In this document: in pieces, positions 7,531 through 16,445 of the stretch
Numbering within the stretch: the stretch's first letter is position 1
How the letters are laid out: each line of letters begins with the position of its first letter
Source: Pseudomonas sp. L5B5
GTDB taxonomy: Bacteria; Pseudomonadota; Gammaproteobacteria; Pseudomonadales; Pseudomonadaceae
NCBI RefSeq assembly: GCF_020520285.1
Contig: NZ_CP084742.1
Coordinates: 5,753,501 to 5,817,500, forward strand
DNA length: 64,000 bases
Direction: 5' to 3'
Notes under the pieces: model-generated
Told to the model about the DNA's origin: nothing
Databases searched by the model: none
Seen by the model: the letters and a program-made list of their open reading frames with translations, nothing else
Position numbers and translations under genes: made by a program

Positions 7531-9033
7531 ATGAAGTCGCGCAAAAAAAGGGTCAAGCCGATCGGCTTGAAGGACATCACGATCGTGGACGATGCCAAGA
7601 TGCGCAAGGCGATCACCGCCGCTGCGCTGGGCAACGCCATGGAGTGGTTCGATTTTGGTGTCTATGGGTTTGTCGCCTATGCGCTGGGCAAGGTCTTCTT
7701 CCCCAACGCCAGCCCCAGCGTGCAGATGATCGCCGCCTTGGCGACGTTCTCCGTCCCCTTCCTGATCCGGCCCCTGGGCGGGCTGTTCTTCGGCGTCCTG
7801 GGGGATCGCTACGGTCGCCAGAAAGTCCTGGCGGCGACCATCGTGATCATGTCCCTGAGCACCTTCGCCATCGGCCTGATTCCGTCCTATGCCTCGATCG
7901 GCATCTGGGCGCCGATCTTGTTGCTGCTGGCCAAGATGGCCCAGGGTTTTTCCGTGGGCGGGGAGTACACCGGCGCCTCGATCTTCGTTGCCGAATACGC
8001 CCCGGACCGCAAGCGTGGGTTCCTCGGTAGCTGGCTGGATTTTGGCTCGATCGCGGGTTTTGTCCTTGGCGCGGGCCTGGTGGTGTTGATCTCCACCATC
8101 CTCGGTGAGGAGAAATTCCTCGAATGGGGCTGGCGCCTGCCGTTCTTCCTGGCCTTGCCTCTGGGGCTTATCGGGCTCTACCTGCGCCATGCCCTGGAAG
8201 AGACCCCAGCCTTCCAGCAGCATGTCGAAAAGCTGGAGCAGGGCGATCGGGAAGGCCTGGCTTCCGGTCCCGCCGTGTCTTTCAAGGAAGTGGCGACCCA
8301 GCACTGGCGCAGCCTGGTGACCTGTGTCGGCGTGGTGGTGGCGACCAACGTCACCTACTACATGCTGCTGACCTACATGCCCAGCTACCTGTCGCATAAC
8401 CTGCACTACAGCGAAGACCACGGGGTGCTGATCATCATTGCGATCATGGTCGGCATGCTGTTCGTGCAGCCGATCATCGGTTTCATGAGCGACAAGGTCG
8501 GGCGTCGGCCGTTCATCATCTGCGGCAGCATCGGCCTGTTCGTACTGGCCATTCCGGCCTTCATGCTGATCAACAGTGGTGTGCTGGGGGTGATCTTCGC
8601 CGGGTTGCTGATCCTGGCCGTGCTGCTGAATTTCTTCATCGGCGTGATGGCTTCCACGCTGCCGGCCATGTTCCCCACGCGTATCCGTTACAGCGCCCTG
8701 GCCAGTGCCTTCAACATCTCCGTGCTGATCGCGGGCCTGACCCCCACCGTGGCGGCCTGGCTGGTGGAAACCACGGAAAACCTGTACATGCCCGCCTACT
8801 ACCTGATGGTGGTGGCGGTGATCGGCCTGATCACCGGCATTTCCATGCGCGAGACGGCCAACAAGCCGTTGCGCGGTGCGGCCCCCGCGGCTGCCGATAT
8901 CGAGGAAGCGCGAGAGCTGTTGCAGGAGCACCACGACACCATCGAGCAGAAGATCGAAGACATCGATACGCAGATCGCCGAGCTCGAGGCCAAGCGCAAG
9001 AACCTGGCGCAACAGCACCCGCGGATCGACTAG
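7531..9033 (+). CDS. proP: ProP-type osmoprotectant/H+ symporter
   Basis: A 500-residue metabolite:H+ symporter of the MFS, equal in length to E. coli ProP. It imports proline, glycine betaine and related osmolytes under hyperosmotic stress across the inner membrane. Twelve membrane spans are visible, with GNAMEWFDFGVYG in span 1, the motif GDRYGRQKVL between spans 2 and 3, and GGEYTGASIFVAEYAP near span 4. The C-terminus, about residues 450-495, is a heptad-rich coiled coil (IEQKIEDIDTQIAELEAKRK) like the osmosensory coiled coil of ProP, which separates it from shorter MHS dicarboxylate carriers. It appears monocistronic. Confidence 0.92.
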   Translation: MKSRKKRVKPIGLKDITIVDDAKMRKAITAAALGNAMEWFDFGVYGFVAYALGKVFFPNASPSVQMIAALATFSVPFLIRPLGGLFFGVLGDRYGRQKVLAATIVIMSLSTFAIGLIPSYASIGIWAPILLLLAKMAQGFSVGGEYTGASIFVAEYAPDRKRGFLGSWLDFGSIAGFVLGAGLVVLISTILGEEKFLEWGWRLPFFLALPLGLIGLYLRHALEETPAFQQHVEKLEQGDREGLASGPAVSFKEVATQHWRSLVTCVGVVVATNVTYYMLLTYMPSYLSHNLHYSEDHGVLIIIAIMVGMLFVQPIIGFMSDKVGRRPFIICGSIGLFVLAIPAFMLINSGVLGVIFAGLLILAVLLNFFIGVMASTLPAMFPTRIRYSALASAFNISVLIAGLTPTVAAWLVETTENLYMPAYYLMVVAVIGLITGISMRETANKPLRGAAPAAADIEEARELLQEHHDTIEQKIEDIDTQIAELEAKRKNLAQQHPRID

Positions 9034-9173
9034 GACCTGGGAGCGTATTTTGTCGCGCAGCCGCCCCGGGATAACCAGGAACATTGGGTTCCGGAGGTGG
9101 ACGGCAGTAGCCAATGACTTGTGGGGCTGGCTGTTGGCAATTACTGTGCGACAAAATCCAGCAGGTACCCAGG

Positions 9174-9551
9174 ATGCATGAGCGTAAACGGCATAACCTC
9201 CTGGCCATGGCGCCGGGAGAGCGACTCGATTATTTCGTGCGCAAGATCGTGGACTTCGAGCAGGCCTGGGGGCTGTATCAGGACGGTTGGGCCACCTCGG
9301 CCTTTGACGTTGGCGAGGCCGTGCCCCTCTGGCCCGAAGCGGCGCTTGCCGAGGCCTGTGCCACGGGTGCCTGGGCCGGTTTCGTGGCGCAGCCGATATC
9401 CCTCGATGACTTTCGCGGCCGATGGTTGCCGGGGCTGCGCGCGGATAGCCGGGTCTGCCAGGTGTTTCCCGTGCCGACGCAACAAGGTGTGGTGATATGC
9501 CCCGACGACCTGGGCAGCCTGATCAACGACGAGCTGCAGCCGTATCTTTGA
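9174..9551 (+). CDS. DUF2750 family protein
   Basis: About 125 residues from the ATG giving MHERKRHNLL; an upstream in-frame ATG at 9114 would add 20 residues that look non-coding. The pattern YFVRKIVDFEQAWGLY-DGWA, then PLWPEAALAEAC, LDDF--RWLPGL, VFPVPTQQGVV and a final DLGSLINDEL fits the DUF2750 family of small cytoplasmic proteins. No function is established for the family. It is 21 bases upstream of the next gene, so the two are probably co-transcribed. Ribosome binding is weak at this start (AGG immediately before ATG), so the true start may differ. Confidence 0.7.
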   Translation: MHERKRHNLLAMAPGERLDYFVRKIVDFEQAWGLYQDGWATSAFDVGEAVPLWPEAALAEACATGAWAGFVAQPISLDDFRGRWLPGLRADSRVCQVFPVPTQQGVVICPDDLGSLINDELQPYL

Positions 9552-9572
9552 TCCGAGGATTGAGCAGGTTCC

Positions 9573-10082
9573 ATGCAAGCACAAGAGCTTATTGAGCTGT
9601 ATGTCGCCTTGAAATCCCTTGACCGCTTGGCGGGGCTCCAGGGTCCCCGGGCGCTGGCTGTCCCCGGATTCTGCCGGGACTTCATCGACCAGGCCTGGGC
9701 CTGCCTGGCCGGAGGGCCGGCGCCGGATTGCGAAGGCCTGGAGGTGGCGGTAGATGCAGTGGTGGTGGACGAGCAGGATGCAACCAGCGCCCAGATAATG
9801 GGCAACCTGTACCTGTATGCCTTCTCGGACCTGTTGCTGTACTTCGAGGAGGGGCAGGGGGCGAGCCTGGAGTGTGCCCAGGCTTCGATCATCGACCTGC
9901 ATGATTATCTGGCCGCCCAGGCATTCTTCGAGCACGCGGGAATCGAACATGGCATCGCCCTGAACCCGGCCCAGGAGCGGCAGATCGCGGCAGACCCGGT
10001 CTACGCCCGGGAACGGCAGTTGCAGGAATCCGACCGGGCCCACGCAGGGCAGTGCAGCGATTGGGCGGCTGTGGTCCGTTGA
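9573..10082 (+). CDS. Hypothetical protein paired with DUF2750
   Basis: A 169-residue acidic, mostly helical soluble protein with no signal or membrane span, read from the ATG 21 bases after the DUF2750 gene. Segments such as VDAVVVDEQDATSAQIMGNLYLYAFSDLL and a central SIIDLHDYLAAQAF helix look like a small all-alpha domain, but I do not recognise the family. The C-terminal 25 residues are charged and low in hydrophobics. The pairing of two small acidic proteins resembles immunity-protein arrangements; that is speculation, as no toxin lies nearby. Confidence 0.6.
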   Translation: MQAQELIELYVALKSLDRLAGLQGPRALAVPGFCRDFIDQAWACLAGGPAPDCEGLEVAVDAVVVDEQDATSAQIMGNLYLYAFSDLLLYFEEGQGASLECAQASIIDLHDYLAAQAFFEHAGIEHGIALNPAQERQIAADPVYARERQLQESDRAHAGQCSDWAAVVR

Positions 10083-10626
10083 GCCTGGTACTCGCTATCC
10101 ACCCGTGCCGATGAACAGGGGGATGGGCTGGCCTGTTCGCGCATCCTGTGAATATGAATGAACTTGTTTTTACTTATATTTACAGATGTCATTTTTCCTG
10201 ATTGTTAATGTAGTGGGCTCAATAGCCTGCGGCGTTCATTGCAATTTCGACATGTTCGAACAAGTGCTTCGGCAATATGCCGGGGTTTATCGAATTTTTA
10301 CCAAAATTTAACTTCGATGAGGTTCTTTTGGACTCTGATGCAAGCTGCTGGCTGAAGGTCAAGGCCAAAGAAATATAGGTTGTGGCTGGTTTGGCGCGTG
10401 CAGCCGTACTGCGTTTTTATATCAAGTAGATATTGAATTAACCCGTTGAAGAAGTTTGGACTGAATTCTGCTGTGCTTCCGGTTGCGCAGTTGCAAGTTG
10501 CCGGCTATTGCTTGAAACCTCGATAAGTCTGCTGCGTGGAGCATGGGATCTCGAGGCCCAATGAATACATGTTTCTGCATGGTACAAGGCCGGACCATTC
10601 GGATTATCCAATCTGGAGTTTGGCGC
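10083..10626. other. Long AT-rich upstream region of the amine oxidase gene
   Basis: 544 bases without a gene, clearly more AT-rich (10150-10450) than the surroundings. It has a small hairpin CGGCA-ATA-TGCCG at 10270-10282. No sRNA, riboswitch or named operator was recognised. GGAG lies about 10 bases before the amine-oxidase ATG at 10627. Confidence 0.4.
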
Positions 10627-12012
10627 ATGCCTCCCTTTTCCCGTAGAACCCTGATCAAGTTGAGCCTGCTGGCGGCATCGCCGTTGGTGGCTCCTGCCAT
10701 CGCCAGGGGCGCGCCAGCTCCCGCTGCCAAGACCGTCCTGGTGATCGGTGCCGGTATTTCCGGGCTGGCCGCCGCCCGGATGCTGCACGCTGCCGGCCAT
10801 CGAGTGACGGTGGTCGAGGGCCGAGACCGAGTGGGCGGCCGGATATGGACCAATCGCAACTGGAAGGATGTACCGGTGGACCTGGGGGCCTCCTGGATCC
10901 ACGGCATCGATGGCAACCCGGTGGCAGACCTGGTCCGGCAGCTGGGCATCGACACCGCGGTATACGACGTGGAAAGGCCTGCATCCAATCCGGTCTACGA
11001 CGCCAACGGTCACCAGTTGGGCAGCAAGGAGCTGGAGTGGCTTACGCACCTCCAGGACCAGGCGAACAAGGTGCTTGGGCGTACGGTGCGCGGTGCGGCG
11101 CCGGAACTGAATGCCCGGGATGCGATGGAGCAGGTGCTCGCCGGGCTGGCCGGCACGGCGGCCGAAAAAGCCACTGTCCTGGAACTCTTCAGTCGCGAAC
11201 TGGAAGACGGGCTGGCCGCCGATCCGCAGGACATCGCCGCCTGGGGGGTGAACGAAGGCAGTGGGTTCCAGGGGCATGAAGTGGTTTTTCCCCAAGGCTA
11301 CGGGCAACTGGTCGACAAGATGGCCGAAGGCCTGGACCTTCGTTTCAACCACAAGGTCACCCGTATTCAGCATGACGCTTCGGGGGCGCGGGTGTTCACC
11401 AGCCATGGCGAACTGGCAGCCGACATCGCGATCGTCACCTTGCCCCTGGGCGTCCTGCAAGAAGGTGGGGTCACCTTCTCGCCGGCATTGCCGGAGAACA
11501 AGCGCGGTGCCATCGATCGCCTGGGCATGGGGGTCTACAACAAGGCGGTGTTCCTGTTTCCGGAGGTGTTCTGGGGCCAGGCTGCCATCATCAGCCAACT
11601 GCACACCGACAAGGGCTTGTGGGCCAATTGGTATCCCTTGAACCACTACGCGCAAAAGCCCGTGCTGTGTGCCTTGCATGGAGGCAGCCCGGCCCGGGTG
11701 CTCGAAGCCATGTCCAACCAGGACATTCTCGAGGATGCCATGGCCCACCTGCGCAAGATCTTCGGCGCCGCGATTCCGCTACCCACCGACATGCACATCA
11801 CGCGCTGGCAGTCGGACCCGTTTGCCCGTGGCAGTTATTCGTTTCCCAAGACAGGTGCGCGGCCTTCCGATCGGCACGATCTTGCCGCGCCCGTCAACGC
11901 CACCTTGCTGTTCGCCGGGGAAGCCACCCACCCGGACTACAGCGGGACTGTCCATGGCGCGCTGTTGTCGGGCTGGCGCGAGGCGCGGCGGGTGCTGGGC
12001 GAACCGGTCTGA
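10627..12012 (+). CDS. Tat-exported flavin monoamine/polyamine oxidase
   Basis: A 461-residue FAD amine oxidase. The start at 10627 (GGAG upstream) places a twin-arginine signal at the N-terminus, SRRTLIKLS followed by a hydrophobic run ending at Ala-rich ARGAPA, so export of the folded flavoprotein to the periplasm is likely. The FAD Rossmann motif VIGAGISGLAAARML and the following EGRDRVGGRI are intact. The C-terminal flavin motif LLFAGEATHPDYSGTVHGA is typical of polyamine/monoamine oxidases. It would oxidise a primary amine or polyamine to aldehyde, ammonia and H2O2; substrate unknown. It converges with the aadA-like gene 27 bases away. Confidence 0.88.
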   Translation: MPPFSRRTLIKLSLLAASPLVAPAIARGAPAPAAKTVLVIGAGISGLAAARMLHAAGHRVTVVEGRDRVGGRIWTNRNWKDVPVDLGASWIHGIDGNPVADLVRQLGIDTAVYDVERPASNPVYDANGHQLGSKELEWLTHLQDQANKVLGRTVRGAAPELNARDAMEQVLAGLAGTAAEKATVLELFSRELEDGLAADPQDIAAWGVNEGSGFQGHEVVFPQGYGQLVDKMAEGLDLRFNHKVTRIQHDASGARVFTSHGELAADIAIVTLPLGVLQEGGVTFSPALPENKRGAIDRLGMGVYNKAVFLFPEVFWGQAAIISQLHTDKGLWANWYPLNHYAQKPVLCALHGGSPARVLEAMSNQDILEDAMAHLRKIFGAAIPLPTDMHITRWQSDPFARGSYSFPKTGARPSDRHDLAAPVNATLLFAGEATHPDYSGTVHGALLSGWREARRVLGEPV

Positions 12013-12039
12013 GCGACGTGCAAGCGTCGGTCCGCAAGG

Positions 12040-12825
12040 TCAGGGGCATTCACTGAAGCGTGCGCGCAGGTAGTCAGCCAGCTGTCGTACCTGAACCTGC
12101 TTGTCGTTCCAGTCATCGATCAGTTGCCCCAGGTAGGCGCGGCGCGCGTAGGCCAGGGTGTCGGCGTGCGGCAAGGGGAGCTGCGGGATCGCCCAGGCCG
12201 CTGCTTGGTCCTTGCCAAGGAAATCCCCGGCCTGGGCCGTGCGCCACATCCTGGCCAGGGTCAGCACGACGTTGCGCTCATCCCCGGGCAGCCCCTGCAG
12301 CAACGCCGGTAGCGCCTGGTCCATGGCCTGGCGCACCTGCTGCGGCGAGAGCTGGGGCAGCAATCGGGGGGCGGCGCATGGCAGGAGGGCAACGGCCTGA
12401 TGCCGAGCCTGGACCAGCAGCAGGCTGTATTCAGGATCGCAATGGGGCGTTGGCCGTTCCCCGTTCTCGAAGTCTTCTCGCAGCCATTCCCCATAAACCA
12501 GTTCAGCCCGCGCCGCGACGCAGGGTTCGAGCAGGTCGGTGCGGCGAAAGATGATCAGTTCCAGGCAGCGCGGGCCTCCCGCTGCGGCCGGATGCCGTGC
12601 GGAGATCTGCAGCAGGCCGGCCGTCAGCGCACCGCGCTGCCGGGGGGAGAGGTCGTGCTCGACGATCGCCAGCAGATCGATATCGCTCTGTGGTTGCAGG
12701 CCTCCGGTGACAGCCGATCCGTGCAGGTACAGCGCCAGCAGGTCGTGGCTGAGGGTCTGCTGCAGCAGCGTCACAGCGGCATGAAGCTGCGAGTGTTGTT
12801 CAAGATCGTGTAGTGGCATGGTCAA
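12040..12825 (-). CDS. aadA: AadA-type aminoglycoside nucleotidyltransferase, chromosomal
   Basis: A 261-residue protein of the ANT(3'')/ANT(9) family, the usual length. Motifs in order: LYLHGSAVTGGLQPQSDIDL (nucleotidyltransferase core, residues 34-53), the RAELVYGEWLR block, GDERNVVLTLARMWRTA and KDQAAAWAI, all matching AadA. It would transfer AMP from ATP to streptomycin/spectinomycin-like drugs. The start chosen is TTG at 12825: AGGAG lies 8 bases before it, whereas the ATG at 12819 is 14 bases away. That TTG overlaps the upstream LysR stop (TTGA), indicating translational coupling. Base composition matches the chromosome and there is no integron attC, so this is an intrinsic gene rather than a cassette. 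Confidence 0.85.
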   Translation of the reverse strand: MTMPLHDLEQHSQLHAAVTLLQQTLSHDLLALYLHGSAVTGGLQPQSDIDLLAIVEHDLSPRQRGALTAGLLQISARHPAAAGGPRCLELIIFRRTDLLEPCVAARAELVYGEWLREDFENGERPTPHCDPEYSLLLVQARHQAVALLPCAAPRLLPQLSPQQVRQAMDQALPALLQGLPGDERNVVLTLARMWRTAQAGDFLGKDQAAAWAIPQLPLPHADTLAYARRAYLGQLIDDWNDKQVQVRQLADYLRARFSECP

Positions 12826-13784
12826 TCCGCTTGCTCCTGCTCCGGCGCCAGCACGGGCTCTGCCAGGCAGGCATGTTCCTTGAGAAAGGCCAGGCAGGTC
12901 GCGACCGCAGGGGTGCGCGGCCCGTGGACCGTCTCGAACAACACGATGTCACGCTGGATGCGTGGCTTGACGATGGGCAGCCAGGCCAGTTCATCACAGA
13001 GCATCCCCTGGGCGGTCAGGCGCGGCACGATACCCACGCAGAACCCGGCGCGGATCAGGCTGTACAGGGTTTCGGTGTAGGACACCCGGTAGGCAGCCTT
13101 GATGATGACCTCCTGGGCCTTGGGCGAACCCAGGGCCAGGTCGGCGACGCTACCGAGCAGGAAGTGCGCCACCGGCCGGGTATTGAGCTGGGCCCAGCTG
13201 GCGCAGCGGTTGCTGTACAACGGATCGTCCTTGCGTACCACCACGACCAGTTCGTCGCCCAGCAACCGGTGCATGGGCAACCCGGCCGCTGCATCGCCGG
13301 CACCGATCCCGAAGTCGACCTTGGCGCTGCGCACGTCGTTGATCAGGGCACGGGTGGGCAGGTCGATGAAGTCGAACCTGAGATCGGCGTGCTGCTGTCG
13401 CAGGCGCTGAAGGGCGGGAAAGATCCTGTGGGCCACCGAAGGCACGAGCCCGATGCGCACTGTCTGCTGGTGTTCGTGGCTGATGTGGACCATGTCGGCC
13501 ATGGCGTTGCCCGCCGTGTTCAGCAGGTGCTCGGCGATGGGCAGGACTGCCGTGCCGATCGTCGACAGCGTGACCTGGTGGCCCGTGCGAATGAACAGCT
13601 CGGCTCCTATCAGGCGCTCGGTCTCCCTGATCGAGGTACTGAGCGCAGAGGCTGTCAGGGCCAGTTCCTCGGCTGCCAGGCGAAAGTGCAGGACCCGCGC
13701 GAGGGTGACGAAGTAGTGCAGGTGACGCAACGACAGGGCTGCCAGCAGGCGCTTGGAGACGCCGTTTGCTTGCATGGGCTTCAT
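12822..13784 (-). CDS. LysR-family regulator of the purine deaminase cluster
   Basis: A 320-residue LysR protein. The N-terminal helix-turn-helix covers about residues 17-75 (LRHLHYFVTLARVLHFRLAAEELALTASALSTSI is the characteristic region, cited by positions 19-53). A LysR substrate-binding domain follows, with FDFIDLP, DFGIGAG and GFCVGIVPRL segments. It is divergent from the deaminase-MFS-deaminase unit with 188 bases between, and upstream of the aadA-like gene, with which it overlaps by four bases. Control of the divergent unit is the expected role. Two ATGs (13784, 13775) are possible starts. Confidence 0.87.
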   Translation of the reverse strand: MKPMQANGVSKRLLAALSLRHLHYFVTLARVLHFRLAAEELALTASALSTSIRETERLIGAELFIRTGHQVTLSTIGTAVLPIAEHLLNTAGNAMADMVHISHEHQQTVRIGLVPSVAHRIFPALQRLRQQHADLRFDFIDLPTRALINDVRSAKVDFGIGAGDAAAGLPMHRLLGDELVVVVRKDDPLYSNRCASWAQLNTRPVAHFLLGSVADLALGSPKAQEVIIKAAYRVSYTETLYSLIRAGFCVGIVPRLTAQGMLCDELAWLPIVKPRIQRDIVLFETVHGPRTPAVATCLAFLKEHACLAEPVLAPEQEQAD

Positions 13785-13972
13785 GTACGGATTCCGGCAG
13801 GAGAGCGTGTTGGTCAGTGTGCATTTTCATCAATAAAAATCTAATGAATATGCAGAATTAACAACTTTTTCTAATAACTCGCAGGCATATACTCAGCTCA
13901 CCGGATGCCGCGCTTGAGAGCGGCAAGGACGGCTTGATGACCGTGCAACGCCAAGCAGAGGAGCGCTGGTCC
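13785..13972. promoter_or_regulatory. Divergent promoter region, LysR / purine unit
   Basis: AT-rich region (13815-13895) between divergent genes. TATACT at 13888-13893 is a good -10 candidate for the plus-strand unit, with a poor -35, as expected for a LysR-activated promoter. AGAGGAG at 13957-13963 sits 9 bases before ATG 13973 and decides that start. Confidence 0.5.
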
Positions 13973-15058
13973 ATGATTCAAGACCCTGTTCTGGATGACT
14001 TCCTGCGTCGTGTTCCCAAGACCGACCTGCATATCCATCTGCTGGGCGCGATCCGTCCGGTCACCCTCATGACCCTCGCGCAAAAGCACGGCCTGGCGCT
14101 GCCGGCCGGTGATGCCGGGCAACTCTACGCGTATCGCGATTTCTCGGGTTTTCTCAACGTCCTGCGCCTGGCCGCCCGATGCCTGGTGGACCGGGAGGAC
14201 TTCGCCCGCGTGGCCTATGAGTTGCTGGAGGATGCCCACCGCAAGGGCAACTGCCGGCACCTGGAGCTGTCGTTCAATCCCACGGTGTTCTTCGACAACC
14301 AGGTGCGCTACCCCACGGTGGTGGATGGCTTGATCGATGGCATGAGGGCCGCCCGGCGTGACTTCGCCATTTCCAGCCTGCTGATTCCCTGCATCGACCG
14401 TGAGCGCCCTGCGCAGGCAGCATGGGCCATGGTCGAGCAGGTGGTGCAACATCGGCGTGACGAGGTGGCAGGCATCGGCATGGATTTCGCCGAAGGCAAG
14501 GGCCCGCCCCAGCTGTTCATCGAGACTTACCGACTGGCCGCGCGCAATGGGTTGCGGCGCACCGCCCATGTCTGCGAGGACAACCAGCCGCTGGGCCTGG
14601 CGCCGCCCGGTCATCTGCGAATCTGCATCGAGGACCTGGCCTGTGACCGTGTCGACCATGGCTACAACCTGCTGGCCGACCCCAAGGCGGTCATCGCCGC
14701 GCGAGAACAAGGCATCGCCTTTGACGTCACCGTATGCACCGCCAAGAAAAGCAACCTGGACAACCGGATGGACGCGATCAAGTTGATGCACGATGCCGGC
14801 CTGAACCTGAACATCGGCACCGACGATCCCTATCTGCATCACACCGATCTGGAGCACTCCTGGGCCAAGTTGTTCAGCCACTGCGGCTGGGGCATCCACC
14901 AGGCCCGCCAGCTGGCGTTGGCCGGGGTCGACGCCAGCTGGCTGGATGACACCGACAAGCGAGTACTCCGGGAGGAATTTTCCCGAGAGATCGATCGGCT
15001 CATCGTGCAGGTGTGGCCCCGCATCAAACCGTCCTATATCGATGAGCGGGCCGCCTAG
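13973..15058 (+). CDS. Adenosine deaminase-superfamily enzyme (first of two)
   Basis: A 361-residue metal-dependent deaminase. ATG 13973 is preferred over 13934 because AGAGGAG precedes it properly. Zinc ligands and catalytic groups follow the adenosine deaminase plan: HIH at residues 20/22, the HxxE motif as His199-Val-Cys-Glu202, VDHG near 225, and TDDP with Asp284/Asp285. The enzyme should hydrolyse a 6-amino group from a purine nucleoside or related compound in the cytoplasm. The neighbours, an ACS-type MFS carrier and a second deaminase, suggest uptake and deamination of an external purine. Clade differences (HLLGAIRP instead of HLDGSL) leave the substrate open. Confidence 0.85.
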   Translation: MIQDPVLDDFLRRVPKTDLHIHLLGAIRPVTLMTLAQKHGLALPAGDAGQLYAYRDFSGFLNVLRLAARCLVDREDFARVAYELLEDAHRKGNCRHLELSFNPTVFFDNQVRYPTVVDGLIDGMRAARRDFAISSLLIPCIDRERPAQAAWAMVEQVVQHRRDEVAGIGMDFAEGKGPPQLFIETYRLAARNGLRRTAHVCEDNQPLGLAPPGHLRICIEDLACDRVDHGYNLLADPKAVIAAREQGIAFDVTVCTAKKSNLDNRMDAIKLMHDAGLNLNIGTDDPYLHHTDLEHSWAKLFSHCGWGIHQARQLALAGVDASWLDDTDKRVLREEFSREIDRLIVQVWPRIKPSYIDERAA

Positions 15059-15124
15059 GCGAATCCGCCGCGACCTGTCGTTCGATACGGCACGCATCCG
15101 CCACGACTCTTGAGAGCCATCGCG

Positions 15125-16441
15125 ATGAGCCACATAAAAACAATGCACCTGCGTCGTTCACAATGGTCAGCCGTGGCGTTGCTGATGCTGATGGGCATCG
15201 TCAACTACTTCGACAGGAGCACGGTGGCGATCGCCAATCATCTGCTGAGCACCGACCTCTCCCTGTCCGCCACGCAGATGGGCTGGATCTTCTCGGCATT
15301 CTCGTGGGCCTATGCCTTCTCGCAACTGCCGACCGGCGCCCTGGTCGACCGCAAGGGCGCGCGCCTGGTCCTGGGCTGGGCCCTGGCGGCCTGGTCCGCC
15401 GCGCAAGCGGTCTGTGGCATGACCACGTCGATGCTGCAGTTGCTCGTGGCGCGGATTTGCCTGGGCATCGGCGAGTCGCCGCAGTACACCGGTGGGGTCA
15501 AGGTGATCAGCGACTGGTTCCGGCTCGATGAGCGTGGCCTGCCGACGGGTGCCTTCCTGGCCTCCACCACCCTCGGCTCGATGATTGCTCCGCCGCTGCT
15601 GACCAGCCTGATGGTCACCTTCGGCTGGCGCGGGATGTTCGTCATCATGGGGGTGGTGGGCGGCCTGCTGGCAGTGGTCTGGCTGTTCATCTACCGGGAT
15701 CGCAGCGAGGCGCGGCTGGATGCCGCAGACCTGGCCTATTTCCAGGCGGATGCTGGCGCGCCGGTGCCCAAGGCCAGCTTCGCCCAATGGAGGGGCTTGT
15801 TCCGGCACCGCACGACCTGGGGCATCGCGCTGGGTTTCATCGGTGTCATGTACATGGTGTTGCTGACCCTGGCCTGGTTGCCCGGCTACCTGGAAAGAGA
15901 GCGCCACCTGAGCGTGGAGGGCACCGGCTGGGCGCTGACCATTCCTTACCTGTTCGCGACGCTGGGCATGTTCAGCAGCGGCTGGGTAGCCGATCGCCTG
16001 GTTGCCTCGGGTGTCAGGCCGATCGCCAGCAGGAAGTGGCCGTTGATCATCGGTTTGCTGGGCGCGGCGCTGTTCTGCGTGCCCTCGGTCTTCGTGGACA
16101 GCATCGTTGCCTGCATCGCCTACCTGTCGGTCGCCATGTTTTTCGTCAACCTGGCCGGTGGTTCCGCCTGGGGACTGGTGAGCGTGGCCGCTCCACGCCA
16201 GCTCGTGGCATCGCTGGGCAGCATTCAGAACCTCGTCGGCTTCTTCGGTGGCTCCTTCGCCCCCGTGGTGAGTGGCTGGATCATCGATCGCACCCATTCC
16301 ATTGCCCTGGCCTTCGTCCTGGCTGCCTGCGTGGCCTGCCTGGCGGCGCTGGCCTATTACGTCCTGGTCCACCAGCCCATCGGGGGCGAGGACGAACCGG
16401 AACCTGCCGAATTCGCCGTGACAATAAAAACAGGAGCCTGA
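15125..16441 (+). CDS. ACS-type MFS transporter
   Basis: A 438-residue, 12-span major facilitator of the anion:cation symporter branch. ATG 15125 has GAGAG 8 bases upstream; a TTG at 15110 in the same frame is less likely. Span 1 carries GIVNYFDRSTVAIAN, the family signature, and the 2-3 loop is LVDRKGARLVLG. RICLGIGESPQYTGGVKVISDWF in span 4-5 is also characteristic (positions about 105-127). ACS carriers import organic anions such as sugar acids. Here it sits between two deaminases with short spacing (67 and 4 bases), so a nucleoside, nucleobase or modified purine is the likely cargo, which is inference from context. Confidence 0.86.
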   Translation: MSHIKTMHLRRSQWSAVALLMLMGIVNYFDRSTVAIANHLLSTDLSLSATQMGWIFSAFSWAYAFSQLPTGALVDRKGARLVLGWALAAWSAAQAVCGMTTSMLQLLVARICLGIGESPQYTGGVKVISDWFRLDERGLPTGAFLASTTLGSMIAPPLLTSLMVTFGWRGMFVIMGVVGGLLAVVWLFIYRDRSEARLDAADLAYFQADAGAPVPKASFAQWRGLFRHRTTWGIALGFIGVMYMVLLTLAWLPGYLERERHLSVEGTGWALTIPYLFATLGMFSSGWVADRLVASGVRPIASRKWPLIIGLLGAALFCVPSVFVDSIVACIAYLSVAMFFVNLAGGSAWGLVSVAAPRQLVASLGSIQNLVGFFGGSFAPVVSGWIIDRTHSIALAFVLAACVACLAALAYYVLVHQPIGGEDEPEPAEFAVTIKTGA

Positions 16442-16445
16442 TCCG

